From NCBI GenBank assembly GCA_035459025.1, contig DATHYT010000068.1, positions 49,583 through 113,582 on the forward strand: DNA of 64,000 nt, in the 5' to 3' direction. The DNA comes from JAABQT01 sp035459025. Lineage in GTDB: Bacteria; Pseudomonadota; Gammaproteobacteria; Burkholderiales; SG8-39. Made by a program: the position numbers and the translations under genes. Below, piece after piece: positions 9,043 to 18,017 of this stretch. The notes below the pieces were generated by a model. That model was not told where the DNA came from. It did no database searches and worked only from the letters and a program-made list of their open reading frames with translations. How positions within the stretch are numbered: position 1 is the stretch's first letter; each line of letters starts with the position of its first letter.

Positions 9043-10467
9043 ATGGATATCCATATCTGGGCTTGGTTCGCTCCCGTGCTGGCCGACACCCCCCTCGCCA
9101 TCGTCGACCTGGAAACCACCGGCGCGCACCCGCTGCACGACCGCGTCACCGAAGTGGCGGTGATCGAGGTCGAGCACGGCGAGGTGCGGGACGAATGGTC
9201 CACGCTGGTCAACCCCGAGTGCGCGATCCCCGGGGCGATCCAGGCGCTCACCGGCATCACCAACGACATGGTGGCGGGCGCGCCGACCTTCGCTCGCCTG
9301 GCGCAGGAGCTGCACGAGCGCCTCGACGGGCGCGTGCTCGTCGCGCACAACGCGCGCTTCGACTACGGCTTTCTGCGGCAGGAATTCCAGCGCGTGGGTC
9401 TCGCGTTTCGCGCGAAGACGCTGTGCACGGTGAAGCTCTCGCGGCGACTGTACCCGGAGCACGCGCGCCACAACCTCGACAGCCTCATCGCGCGCCATAA
9501 CCTGGATTGCCGCGCGCGCCACCGCGCGCTCGGCGACGCCGAGGCCGTGTGGCAGTTCCTGCGCCTCGCCGCCGAGGAGCGCGGCGAGGAGGTGCTGGCC
9601 GTGGCGGCGCGCCAGGTGGCGAAGCAGCCCTCGCTTCCCGCGCACCTCGACCGCGCCATGGTGGACGCGATCCCCGAGGCGCCGGGCGTGTACCTGCTCT
9701 ACGGCGAATCGGGCGCGCCGCTCTACGTGGGCAAGAGCATCGACATGCGCGCGCGCGTGCTCTCGCACTTCGCCGACGACCTGCGCTCGCCGCGCGAGAT
9801 GCAGCTCGCGCGCGAGGTGCGCCGCGTCGAGTGGCAGCGCACCGCGGGCGAGCTCGGTGCGCTGCTGCGCGAGGCGCAGCTGGTGAAGGAGCTGCTGCCC
9901 GTCTTCAACCGGCAGCTGCGGCGCCCGGCGGATCTCTGCGGCTTCGCCTTCGACGCAAAGCGCCTGCGCCTCGTGCACGACTTCGACGCCGAGGGCATCG
10001 CGCACGTGCACGGCCTGTTCCGCAGCCGCCGCGCGGCGCTCGCCGCGTTGCGCGGCCTCGCCGACGCGCACGGCCTCTGCCTGCAGTCGCTCGGGTTCGA
10101 GACCGCGCGCAAAGGCGCGTGCTTCCGGCACCAGATCCGGCGCTGCGCGGGCCTGTGCGCCGGGCAGGAATCGGTGCACGCGCACCACGCGCGCCTCGCC
10201 ACTGCCCTTGCGGGCCTGAAGAACGCCGCCTGGCCCTGGCGCGGGCCGGTGGGCGTGGTGGAGGAAGACGCGGCGCGCGAGGCGACCGAGGTGCACGTGG
10301 TGCACCAGTGGTGCTACGTCGGCACGGCGCGCGCCGAGGACGAGGTGCCGGCGCTGCTCGAGTCGGCGCGTCGCCCGCGCTTCGATCTCGACCAGTACAA
10401 GATCCTGCAGCGCCACCTGCGGGCGCGCCGCGCGCGCGTCGTGGAGCTCGCGTGCACGTCGAGCTGA
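9043..10467 (+). CDS. DnaQ-type 3'-5' exonuclease fused to GIY-YIG nuclease domain
   Basis: A 474-residue two-domain nuclease. Residues about 15-180 form an RNase T/DNA polymerase III epsilon-type exonuclease with the DEDD first motif IVDLETTG (Asp22, Glu24) and HNARFDYGFL. Residues about 212-290 form a GIY-YIG domain with GVYLLYGESGAPLYVGKS, as in UvrC N-termini and Cho. The C-terminal third has Cys pairs in ACFRHQIRRCAGLC, as in other UvrC-like proteins. Such fusions are known and thought to act in repair, perhaps as an alternative excision nuclease. The gene heads a plus-strand run with an RpfE-like gene and recJ. Confidence 0.9.
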   Translation: MDIHIWAWFAPVLADTPLAIVDLETTGAHPLHDRVTEVAVIEVEHGEVRDEWSTLVNPECAIPGAIQALTGITNDMVAGAPTFARLAQELHERLDGRVLVAHNARFDYGFLRQEFQRVGLAFRAKTLCTVKLSRRLYPEHARHNLDSLIARHNLDCRARHRALGDAEAVWQFLRLAAEERGEEVLAVAARQVAKQPSLPAHLDRAMVDAIPEAPGVYLLYGESGAPLYVGKSIDMRARVLSHFADDLRSPREMQLAREVRRVEWQRTAGELGALLREAQLVKELLPVFNRQLRRPADLCGFAFDAKRLRLVHDFDAEGIAHVHGLFRSRRAALAALRGLADAHGLCLQSLGFETARKGACFRHQIRRCAGLCAGQESVHAHHARLATALAGLKNAAWPWRGPVGVVEEDAAREATEVHVVHQWCYVGTARAEDEVPALLESARRPRFDLDQYKILQRHLRARRARVVELACTSS

Positions 10468-11372
10468 TGGTGCCGGGGGTGTTCGCCGCGCCGCCGGGGC
10501 CGCGCCGCCCGGCGCTGGAGCTGCTGCTCGCGCGCGCGCGCGTGGTGCACGCCGACCCCGAGAGCGCCGAGACCTGGCTCGGCCGCGGCTTCGGCCAGGA
10601 ACAGTTGCCCGCCGGCGCGCTCACCGCGGGCGCGCCCGGCTTCTGGCTGCGCGCCGATCCCGTGCACCTGCGCGTGCTGCGCGACCGCGTCGTCATCGTG
10701 CCGCTCGCCGGGCTCGCGCCCGAGACCGCGGCGGCGCTCGTCGCGACGCTCAACCGCCACTTCGCCGGCCGGCACGAGTTCCGCGCGCCGCACCCGGATC
10801 GCTGGGTAATGTCGAACGCGCCGGAGGCGCTTCGGTCGAGCCCGCCCGCGCCGCTTCGAGCGCCGCCGGCGCGCGCGCTGGCGGGCGCGGACTTCGGCGC
10901 GCACCTGCCGGCCGCGCCCTGGCCCGCGCTGCTGAACGAGATCCAGATGGCGCTGCACGAGCACCCGGCGAACGAAGGACGCGAGCTGGAGGTGAACGGC
11001 GTATGGCTGTGGGGCGCGGGCGAGCTGCCCGCGACGGCCACGGCGCCCTGGCGCTCGGTGAGCGCCGAGGACCCGCTCGCGCTCGGCCTGGCGCGCATCG
11101 CGCGCCTCGCGCACCGCACGCCGCCGGCCTCGGCCACCGAGTGGCTCGCCGAGCTGCCCGAGGAAGGGCGCCACCTCGCCGCGTTCGACGCGCTGCACGA
11201 GTCGCTGGAGGCCGACTGGTTCGCGCCGCTCGTGGCCGCGCTGCGCGCGGGGCGCATCGGCATGCTGACGCTGCACGTGCCCGACGCCGGCTGCGCCTTC
11301 GAGGCGGTGCGCGCGGACCTGCGCCGCTTCTGGCGCCGCCCGCGCCCGCTGCAGGCCCATGCGCCTCGTTGA
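10452..11372 (+). CDS. RpfE-like / phosphoglycerate-mutase-related hypothetical protein
   Basis: A 306-residue protein beginning VHVELMVPG with GTG at 10452, overlapping the preceding gene by 16 bases. It matches the betaproteobacterial proteins often labelled RpfE-type regulatory protein or phosphoglycerate mutase, which usually sit directly before recJ as here. WPALLNEIQM, NGVWLWGAGELP and the C-terminal RRFWRRPRPL are typical. No phosphoglycerate mutase metal motif is evident, so enzymatic names should be treated with caution. The recJ start lies within its last 14 bases. Confidence 0.75.
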   Translation: MHVELMVPGVFAAPPGPRRPALELLLARARVVHADPESAETWLGRGFGQEQLPAGALTAGAPGFWLRADPVHLRVLRDRVVIVPLAGLAPETAAALVATLNRHFAGRHEFRAPHPDRWVMSNAPEALRSSPPAPLRAPPARALAGADFGAHLPAAPWPALLNEIQMALHEHPANEGRELEVNGVWLWGAGELPATATAPWRSVSAEDPLALGLARIARLAHRTPPASATEWLAELPEEGRHLAAFDALHESLEADWFAPLVAALRAGRIGMLTLHVPDAGCAFEAVRADLRRFWRRPRPLQAHAPR

Positions 11373-13059
11373 GCGCCCGTACGACGAGGTCGACCGGCGC
11401 GCGTTGATCAACGCCGGGCTGCACCCGGTGCTCGCGCGCGTGTACGCCGCGCGCCGCATCCGCTCGGCCGCCGAGCTCGAGGACGACGTGAAGCGGCTGC
11501 TGCCGCCCGCCTCGCTCGCGCGCTGCGGGGAAGCCGCGGTGCTGCTCGCCGACGCCATCGCCGCGCAGAAGAAGCTCCTCATCATCGCCGACTACGACGC
11601 CGACGGCGCCACCGCCTGCGCGGTGGGCGTGCGCGCGCTGCGTGCCATGGGCGCCAGCGTCGACTACCTGGTGCCGAACCGCTTCGAGCTCGGCTACGGC
11701 CTGACGCCCGAGCTCGTCGACATCGCCGCCGCGCGCAAGCCCGACCTGCTCATCACGGTGGACAACGGCATCGCGAGCGTCGAGGGCGTGGCGCGCGCGA
11801 GCGCGCTCGGCATCGCCACGCTCGTCACCGACCACCACCTGCCCGGCGCCGAGCTGCCGCGTGCCGCGTGCATCGTCAACCCGAACCAGCCCGGCTGCGG
11901 CTTCGCCTCCAAGGCGATCGCCGGCGTGGGCGTCATGTTCTACGTCATGCTCGCGCTGCGCGCCGAGCTGAGGACGCGCGGCGCGTTCAAGGACGGCAAG
12001 GAGCCCAACCTCGCCGCGCTCACCGACTTGGTCGCGCTCGGCACGGTGGCCGACGTGGTGCCGCTGGATGCCAACAACCGGATCCTGGTCGCCGAGGGCC
12101 TGAAGCGCATCCGCGCCGGGCGCGCACAGCCCGGGCTCGGCGAGCTGCTGCGCGCCGCGGGACGCGGCGCCGCGCAGGCCGGCGGTTTCGACCTCGGCTT
12201 CATCCTCGGCCCGCGCCTGAACGCTGCCGGCCGGCTCGCCGACATGAGCCTCGGCATCGAGTGCCTGGTCACCGACGACGCGGCGCGCGCCGCCAACTGC
12301 GCGCAGGAGCTCGACCGCCTCAACCGCGAGCGGCGCAGGATCGAAGCCGAGATGCTCGAGCAGGCGCGCGCGGCCGCCGATGCCATCGCCGAGGCGCCGG
12401 GCGCGGCGGTCGCGCTCTACGATCCCGCGTGGCATCCCGGCGTGGTCGGCATCCTCGCCTCGCGCCTCCGCGAGCGCCTGCACCGGCCGGTGATCTGCTT
12501 TGCGCGCGCGAACGAAACGGCGCAGTCGGGTCAACTTCGCGGCTCGGGCCGATCGATTCCGGGCTTTCACCTGCGCGACTGCCTCGACCTCGTCGCCAAG
12601 CGCGACCCCGGCCTCATCGTGCGCTTCGGCGGCCACGCGCAGGCCGCGGGCCTCACGCTGCGCGAAACGGACCTGTCGCGGTTTGGCGACGCTTTTGCGC
12701 GCGCCGCCGAGGAAACGATGCCGCGCGAGGCGCTCACGCGCACGGTGGAGACCGACGGCGCGCTCGAGCCGCAGCAATTTTCGCTCGGATTGGCGCAATT
12801 GCTCGAAGCGCGCGTATGGGGTCCGGGCTTTCCGCCGCCACTCTTCTGCGATACATTCGCGCTCGAAAGCCAGCGCGTGGTCGGCGAGAAGCATTCGAAG
12901 CTGCAACTCGTGAAGGACGGCCGCCGCCTGCAAGCCATGCGCTTCAACGCCCTCGACCCGCTGCCGACCCGCTTCCGCGCCGCCTACCGGCTGAGCGTGA
13001 ACGAGTACAACGGCGTGCAGAGCGTGCAGGTGAGCCTCGAGCACGTGGAAGGCGCATGA
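11359..13059 (+). CDS. recJ: single-stranded-DNA-specific exonuclease RecJ
   Basis: RecJ degrades single-stranded DNA 5' to 3' in RecF-pathway recombination and mismatch repair. The 566-residue product has the DHH phosphoesterase motifs: IADYDADG (Asp78, Asp80, Asp82), VDNG, TDHHLPG near residue 158, and LNAAGR. It also has the DHHA1 region with RFGGHAQAAGLTL and a C-terminal OB-fold. Length is normal. The start overlaps the RpfE-like gene, and the stop overlaps the next start (ATGA), so it lies in the middle of a coupled run. Confidence 0.95.
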   Translation: MRLVERPYDEVDRRALINAGLHPVLARVYAARRIRSAAELEDDVKRLLPPASLARCGEAAVLLADAIAAQKKLLIIADYDADGATACAVGVRALRAMGASVDYLVPNRFELGYGLTPELVDIAAARKPDLLITVDNGIASVEGVARASALGIATLVTDHHLPGAELPRAACIVNPNQPGCGFASKAIAGVGVMFYVMLALRAELRTRGAFKDGKEPNLAALTDLVALGTVADVVPLDANNRILVAEGLKRIRAGRAQPGLGELLRAAGRGAAQAGGFDLGFILGPRLNAAGRLADMSLGIECLVTDDAARAANCAQELDRLNRERRRIEAEMLEQARAAADAIAEAPGAAVALYDPAWHPGVVGILASRLRERLHRPVICFARANETAQSGQLRGSGRSIPGFHLRDCLDLVAKRDPGLIVRFGGHAQAAGLTLRETDLSRFGDAFARAAEETMPREALTRTVETDGALEPQQFSLGLAQLLEARVWGPGFPPPLFCDTFALESQRVVGEKHSKLQLVKDGRRLQAMRFNALDPLPTRFRAAYRLSVNEYNGVQSVQVSLEHVEGA

Positions 13060-13853
13060 GGCTGCTCGCGCTCCTCGCGCTCGCGCCGCTGCTGGTCCTT
13101 GCGCAGGACAAGCCGGTCGACGCCGGTCCCTACGTCCCCTCGCCGCAGAGCGTGGTTTCCGACATGCTGAAGCTCGCCGAGGTCGGCCCGGAGGACTTCG
13201 TCATCGACCTCGGCTCGGGCGACGGCCGCATCGTGCGCACCGCGGCGCTGATCTTTGGCGCGCGCGGCTTCGGCGTCGAGATCCGCGACGAGCTGGTGCG
13301 CCAGTCGAACGCCGACGCGGCGCGCGAAGGCATCGCCGACCGCGTGAAGTTCGTCAATGCGGATCTCTTCAAGACCGACGTCTCGCAGGCCACGGTGCTC
13401 ACCATGTACCTGCTGCCGGACACGGTGAACCTGCTGCGCGAGAAGCTCCTGCGGGAGCTGAAGCCCGGCACGCGGGTGCTGTCGCACGACTACCCGCTCG
13501 CGGGCTGGATCCCGGAGAAGTACGTGCAGATGGACCTCGAGGACAAGGTGAAGATCAGCGGGGTCACCACCACCCTGATCTATCTGTACGTGGTGCCGGC
13601 GCAGGTCGGCGGCCGCTGGCAGGCGCGCGGTCCCGGCGGCGCCCTGACGCTCGACCTGAAGCAGCAGGTGACGCGCGTGTCGGGCAGCGCGCGGCACGCC
13701 GGCCGGGACAGCGCGCTCCAGGACGTGAAGCTGCGCGGCACCGAGCTCTCGTTCGGGCTCGGCGGCAAGACCTGGCGCGGGCGCGTGGACGGGGCGAGCA
13801 TCGCGGGCGAGATCGAAGGCGGCGGCGCCTGGAGCGCCCGGCGTGGCAAGTGA
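13056..13853 (+). CDS. class I SAM-dependent methyltransferase with N-terminal signal-like sequence
   Basis: A 265-residue protein with a hydrophobic N-terminus (residues 1-16, ending LAQ), like a signal peptide. A Rossmann methyltransferase core follows, with motif I DLGSGDG at 51-57 and a YLLPDTVN loop. The C-terminal 80 residues are a separate beta-rich region. Export of an SAM-dependent enzyme would be odd because SAM is cytosolic; the hydrophobic start may instead be a membrane anchor, or the true start may be internal. Similar proteins with this N-terminus occur in related bacteria. Substrate is unknown. Confidence 0.8.
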   Translation: MRLLALLALAPLLVLAQDKPVDAGPYVPSPQSVVSDMLKLAEVGPEDFVIDLGSGDGRIVRTAALIFGARGFGVEIRDELVRQSNADAAREGIADRVKFVNADLFKTDVSQATVLTMYLLPDTVNLLREKLLRELKPGTRVLSHDYPLAGWIPEKYVQMDLEDKVKISGVTTTLIYLYVVPAQVGGRWQARGPGGALTLDLKQQVTRVSGSARHAGRDSALQDVKLRGTELSFGLGGKTWRGRVDGASIAGEIEGGGAWSARRGK

Positions 13854-14062
13854 TGGAACGCAAGCGCGTCAATTCGTCGAAAGTGCGCGCGGTCGGCTAC
13901 GACGAGCGCAGCCAGACGCTGGAGGTCGAGCTTTCGAACGGCCAGGTGTGGCAGTACTCGAAGGTCTACCCCGAGGTGTACCGCCGCTTCATGGCGGCGC
14001 CCAATCCCGCCACCTTCTACGAAGACAAGATTGCCGAGGACTATACGGGCCGGCGCGTTTAG
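13853..14062 (+). CDS. KTSC domain protein
   Basis: A 69-residue protein made up almost wholly of a KTSC domain. It has the typical VNSSKVRAVGYD start, LEVELSNG and a VYPEVYRRFMAAPNPATFY end. These small domains are common in proteobacteria and are sometimes fused to lysyl-tRNA synthetase-like or phage proteins; the function is not established. I prefer ATG at 13853, which overlaps the upstream stop by one base (TGATG); GTG at 13850 is also possible. The 3' end overlaps the next gene by 32 bases. Confidence 0.8.
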   Translation: MERKRVNSSKVRAVGYDERSQTLEVELSNGQVWQYSKVYPEVYRRFMAAPNPATFYEDKIAEDYTGRRV

Positions 14063-14420
14063 CGCGCTCCTCGCCGCCGCAACGGCCGCGGCGGCCATCG
14101 AGCCCCCGTACGAAGCCGTGCAGCGCGGCGCCGACTGCAACCTGCGGCCCGACGGCAGCCTCGGCTGCCGCTACCGCGTCGGCAAAGACCTGGAGTTCGA
14201 GCTGCACCGCATCGGCGAGCGCGGCGTCGGGCTGCGCCTCACGCGCTCGAGCGAGGCGGGCGACTACCGCGCGGACCGCGAGATGATGTCGCGCTGCGTG
14301 TTCGTGCGCCACGGCGAGCGCGGGCGCGAGGCGGGCGGTGGCGAGTTCGACTACGCGTTCGTCTCCGGCCGCAACGGCTTCGTCTACCGCAGCCTGCGCG
14401 AGTGCAGGCTGGCGCGATGA
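14031..14420 (+). CDS. hypothetical exported protein, 129 aa
   Basis: The protein starts with a basic then Ala-rich hydrophobic stretch (PRTIRAGAFSALLAAATAAAA), a likely signal peptide cleaved near residue 23. The mature part of about 105 residues has two Cys (CNLRPDGSLGC) that could pair in the periplasm, and further Cys towards the end. I do not recognise the family. The ATG lies 32 bases inside the KTSC gene, and the stop overlaps the ATG of the hyfB-like gene, so it may be the first gene of that operon or simply adjacent. Confidence 0.6.
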   Translation: MPRTIRAGAFSALLAAATAAAAIEPPYEAVQRGADCNLRPDGSLGCRYRVGKDLEFELHRIGERGVGLRLTRSSEAGDYRADREMMSRCVFVRHGERGREAGGGEFDYAFVSGRNGFVYRSLRECRLAR

Positions 14421-16408
14421 GCGCGCAGCTCGTCGCGGTGCTGGTGCTCGCTGCGGCGTGGCTCGCCATCGGCGCCGCGGGTCTCGCGGCGCTGCACCGC
14501 CTGCACCTCGTCGCGCGCTGGCTGTTTCCCGCCGGCGGCGCAGTGGCGCTGCTCATCGCTGCGGCGGCGCTGCCGGCGCTGTGGGGCGCGCCGCAGGCGG
14601 TAGTGCTGCCGATCGGCCTGCCGGGTGCGCCGTTCCACTTCCGCCTCGACGGCCTATCGGCGTTCTTCCTGATCGTGCTGGGCGGCGCGGCGGCCGGCGT
14701 GTCGCTCTTTTCCGCGGGCTACTTCCGCAGCCGCGAAGGCACCGCGCCGGGTCTGCTGTGCCTGCAGTACCACGTGTTCCTCGCCGCCATGGCGCTGGTG
14801 ATCCTGGCCGACGACGCCTACGCCTTCATGGTGATGTGGGAGACGATGGCGCTCGCCTCGTTCTTCCTCGTCATCACCAACCACCGCCTGCCCGAGATCC
14901 GTCGCGCGGCGTACTTGTACCTGCTCATCGCGCACATCGGCGCGCTCGCGATCCTGCTTTGCTTCGGCGTGCTGCAGGCAAACACCGGCGACACCAGCTT
15001 CGCCGCCATGCGCGCGCAGACGCCCACGCCGTTCTGGGCCTCGGTCGCGTTCCTGCTCGCGCTCGCCGGCTTCGGCGCCAAGGCAGGGCTCGTGCCGCTG
15101 CACGTATGGCTGCCCGAGGCGCATCCGGCGGCGCCCTCGCCCGTATCGGCGCTGATGAGCGGCGTGATGCTGAAGACCGCCGTGTACGGGTTCCTGCGCG
15201 TCGCCTTCGACCTGCTGCCGGCGCAGCTCTGGTGGTGGGGGGTGCTCGCGCTCGCGCTGGGCCTGGCGAGCGCCGTGTTCGGCGTGGCATTCGCCGCGGT
15301 GCAGTCGGACATGAAGCGCCTGCTCGCCTGGTCCTCGGTCGAGAACCTGGGCCTTATCTTCGCCGGGGTCGGCCTCGCGCTCCTGTTCGCCGCGTACCGG
15401 ATGCCGGCGGCGGCGGCGCTCGCGCTCACCGCGGCGCTCTACCACGTCGCGAGCCACGCGTTCTTCAAATCGCTGCTGTTCGTCGCCACCGGCGCCGTGC
15501 TGCACGCGACCAGCGAGCGCAGCCTCGGGCGCCTGGGCGGGCTGCTGCGCGTGATGCCGTGGGTGGGCTGGGCGTGCCTGGCCGGCGTGCTGGCGAGCGC
15601 CGGGCTGCCGCCGCTCGGCGGCTTCGTCTCCGAGTGGCTGCTGCTGCAGAGCTTTCTGTTCACGCCGGGGCTGCCCAACCCCTTCCTCAACATGCTGGTG
15701 CCGGCGGTGGCGGCAGTGATCGCGCTTGTCGCCGCGCTCGCGGGCTACGTGATGGTCAAGTTCTACGGCGTGATCTTCCTCGGCCGCCACCGCGAGGACA
15801 AGCTCGCCGCGGCGCGCGACGCGGGCTCCTGGGAGCGGCTTGGCATGGGCTGGCTGGTGGCGGGCTGCGTGGCGCTCGGCCTGTTCCCCGCGCTCGGCAT
15901 CGGGCTCCTCGCGCCCGTCACCGAGCTCCTCGTGGGCGCGCGCCTGCCGGAGGCGGGCGGCTGGCTGCTGGTACCGGTGTCGGCGGCGCGCGCGAGCTAC
16001 GGGCCGCTCATCTTCTTCGCCGGCGTGGCGGCGAGCGTCGGCCTCGCCTTCGTCCTGGTGCGGCGCCTGTACCACGGGCGGCTGCGGCGCGCGGCGCCCT
16101 GGGACTGCGGCTTCCCCTGGCAGACGGCGCGCATGCAGGACACCGCCGAGGGCTTCGGCCAGCCGGTGCGCCAGATCTTCGCGCCGCTGTACCGCATGCG
16201 CCGCCGCTTGCCGAGCGCGTTCGACGCCGAGCCGCGCTACGCGGTCGAGGTAGGCGACCATTTCTGGCACTGGCTGTACCTGCCGCTCGGGCGCCTGGTC
16301 GAGTCCACCGCGCGCGTCATCGGCACGCTGCAGCGCGGCCGCATCGCGCTGTACCTGGTGTACAGCTTTGCCACCGTGATCGCGCTGCTCGTCTGGGTGA
16401 CGCGGTGA
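14417..16408 (+). CDS. hyfB: hydrogenase-4 subunit B-like proton-pumping membrane subunit
   Basis: A 663-residue polytopic protein of the complex I NuoL/Mrp antiporter superfamily, closest in layout to HyfB. The pump core has the motif LPEAHPAAPSPVSALMSG with the broken helix and the Lys-containing SDMKRLLAWSS. At least 15 hydrophobic segments are visible. It should couple electron transfer in the peripheral subunits to ion movement across the inner membrane. ATG at 14417 overlaps the previous stop. It is the first of six hyf-like genes (B, C, E, F, G, I) joined by short overlaps. Confidence 0.88.
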   Translation: MSAQLVAVLVLAAAWLAIGAAGLAALHRLHLVARWLFPAGGAVALLIAAAALPALWGAPQAVVLPIGLPGAPFHFRLDGLSAFFLIVLGGAAAGVSLFSAGYFRSREGTAPGLLCLQYHVFLAAMALVILADDAYAFMVMWETMALASFFLVITNHRLPEIRRAAYLYLLIAHIGALAILLCFGVLQANTGDTSFAAMRAQTPTPFWASVAFLLALAGFGAKAGLVPLHVWLPEAHPAAPSPVSALMSGVMLKTAVYGFLRVAFDLLPAQLWWWGVLALALGLASAVFGVAFAAVQSDMKRLLAWSSVENLGLIFAGVGLALLFAAYRMPAAAALALTAALYHVASHAFFKSLLFVATGAVLHATSERSLGRLGGLLRVMPWVGWACLAGVLASAGLPPLGGFVSEWLLLQSFLFTPGLPNPFLNMLVPAVAAVIALVAALAGYVMVKFYGVIFLGRHREDKLAAARDAGSWERLGMGWLVAGCVALGLFPALGIGLLAPVTELLVGARLPEAGGWLLVPVSAARASYGPLIFFAGVAASVGLAFVLVRRLYHGRLRRAAPWDCGFPWQTARMQDTAEGFGQPVRQIFAPLYRMRRRLPSAFDAEPRYAVEVGDHFWHWLYLPLGRLVESTARVIGTLQRGRIALYLVYSFATVIALLVWVTR

Positions 16409-17361
16409 GCGCGCTCGGCCTCGCCTCGCAGGCGCTGGAGATCGTCGCCGCGCTCGCGCTGGCGCCGCTCTTTGCGGGCTGGGTCGCGCAGTGCCGCGCC
16501 TGGCTGCAGAGCCGCACTGCGCCCGGGCTGCTGCAGCCCTACCGCGTGCTGCATAAGCTCTTTAACAAGGACTCGGTGCTGGCGGCGCATGCGAGCCCGC
16601 TGTTCCGGATCGCGCCGTACGTGATCTTCGGCGCCATGACGCTCGCCTGCGGCATCGTGCCGACGCTCTCGACCGAGCTGCCGCTCTCGCCCGCAGCCGA
16701 CGCCATCGCGCTGGTGGGCCTGTTCGCGCTCGCCCGCGTGTTCGCCGCGCTCGGGGCGATGGATATCGGCACCGCCTTCGGCTCGCTCGGCGCGCGCCGC
16801 GAGATGCTGGTCGGGTTCCTCGCCGAGCCGGCGCTGCTGATGGTGTTCTTCACCGCCGCGCTGATCTCGGACTCGACCTCGCTCACCACCATCGTGCGCA
16901 CGCTCTCGGCGCGCGAGATCGGCATCCAGCCGAGCCTCGCGCTCGCCGCCGTGGCGCTCGTGATGGTGGCGCTCGCCGAGAACGCGCGCGTGCCGGTGGA
17001 CAACCCGGCCACGCACCTCGAGCTCACCATGGTGCACGAGGCGCTGATCCTCGAGTACTCGGGGCGCCACCTGGCGCTCCTCGAGTGGGCCGCGGCGCTC
17101 AAGCTCTTCGCCTACGCGTGCATCGGCATGGCGCTGTTCGCGCCCTGGGGCCTGGCGCACGCGCAGGCGCCGCTCGCGCTCGTCACCGCGCTGCCGGTGC
17201 TGGTGGCGAAGCTCGCTGCGGCCGGGTTGCTGCTCGCCCTGCTCGAGACCGTGAGCGCAAAGATGCGCATCTTCCGCGTGCCCGAGTTCCTCGGCATGGC
17301 GTTCATGCTGGCGGTGATCGCCATGCTGGTGAAGATCCTGCTCGGCGGCAGCGCGCCATGA
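16405..17361 (+). CDS. hyfC: hydrogenase-4 subunit C-like / NuoH-family membrane subunit
   Basis: A 318-residue inner-membrane protein of the NuoH/HycD/HyfC family, the subunit that contacts the peripheral electron-transfer arm. The family signature ENARVPVDNPATHLELT is intact and is followed by the acidic MVHEALILEYSG. About eight hydrophobic helices are visible. GTG at 16405 overlaps the hyfB stop (GTGA). In complex I this subunit forms the quinone chamber; in membrane hydrogenases it forms the equivalent junction. Which acceptor is used here cannot be told. Confidence 0.88.
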   Translation: MSALGLASQALEIVAALALAPLFAGWVAQCRAWLQSRTAPGLLQPYRVLHKLFNKDSVLAAHASPLFRIAPYVIFGAMTLACGIVPTLSTELPLSPAADAIALVGLFALARVFAALGAMDIGTAFGSLGARREMLVGFLAEPALLMVFFTAALISDSTSLTTIVRTLSAREIGIQPSLALAAVALVMVALAENARVPVDNPATHLELTMVHEALILEYSGRHLALLEWAAALKLFAYACIGMALFAPWGLAHAQAPLALVTALPVLVAKLAAAGLLLALLETVSAKMRIFRVPEFLGMAFMLAVIAMLVKILLGGSAP

Positions 17362-18017
17362 CCGGGCTGATGCCGCAGCTGGTGAACCTGTTCGCGGCGC
17401 TGCTGCTGCTCCTTGCCTTCGCCATGCTGGCGCAGCGGCGCATCCTGTCGCTGATTCATCTGTACACGCTGCAGGGCGTGGTGCTGGTCGCGGCGGCCGC
17501 GGTGATGGGCTACGCCACGCGCCAGCCGCACCTGTACGTCTCGGCCGCGCTGACGCTCGCGCTCAAGGTGCTGCTGATCCCGTGGCTGCTGCATCGCGTG
17601 ATCGACCGCCTCAACGTGCGCTGGGACGTCGAGATGCTGATCAACGTGCCCACGACGATGCTCGCCGGCATCATGCTCGTCATCTTCGCCTTCTACCTCG
17701 CGGCGCCGATCTCCGCGCTCGCTCCGTCGATCGCGCGCGGCACGCTCGGCATCGCGCTCGCCTGCGTATTGCTCTCGTTCATGATGATGATCACGCGCTC
17801 CAAGGCGGTGCCGCAGGTGATCGGCTTCCTCGCCATGGAGAACGCGCTCTTTTTCGCCGCCACCGCCGCGACCTACGGCATGCCGATGGTGGTCGAGCTC
17901 GGCATCGCGCTCGACGTGCTGGTCGGCATCCTGATCCTCGGCGTGTTCCTGTTCCAGATCCGGGAGCAGTTCGACAGCCTCGACATCCGCCACCTGGAGA
18001 AGCTCAAGGATGACTAG
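17358..18017 (+). CDS. hyfE: hydrogenase-4 component E-like membrane subunit
   Basis: A 219-residue protein with about seven hydrophobic segments. Its C-terminal part resembles NuoK (QVIGFLAMENALFFAATA, with a membrane Glu, then VELGIALDVLVGILILGVFLF). That is the HyfE pattern: a NuoK-like half with extra helices. ATG at 17358 overlaps the upstream stop, and its end overlaps the hyfF-like start by 8 bases. Conserved membrane carboxylates suggest a role in proton transfer within the complex. Confidence 0.87.
   Translation: MTGLMPQLVNLFAALLLLLAFAMLAQRRILSLIHLYTLQGVVLVAAAAVMGYATRQPHLYVSAALTLALKVLLIPWLLHRVIDRLNVRWDVEMLINVPTTMLAGIMLVIFAFYLAAPISALAPSIARGTLGIALACVLLSFMMMITRSKAVPQVIGFLAMENALFFAATAATYGMPMVVELGIALDVLVGILILGVFLFQIREQFDSLDIRHLEKLKDD

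Noticed and set aside
9013..10416. 467-codon minus-strand frame opposite the exonuclease/GIY-YIG gene
   Set aside because: His/Arg/Ala-rich composition and no domain, while the plus strand has catalytic motifs.
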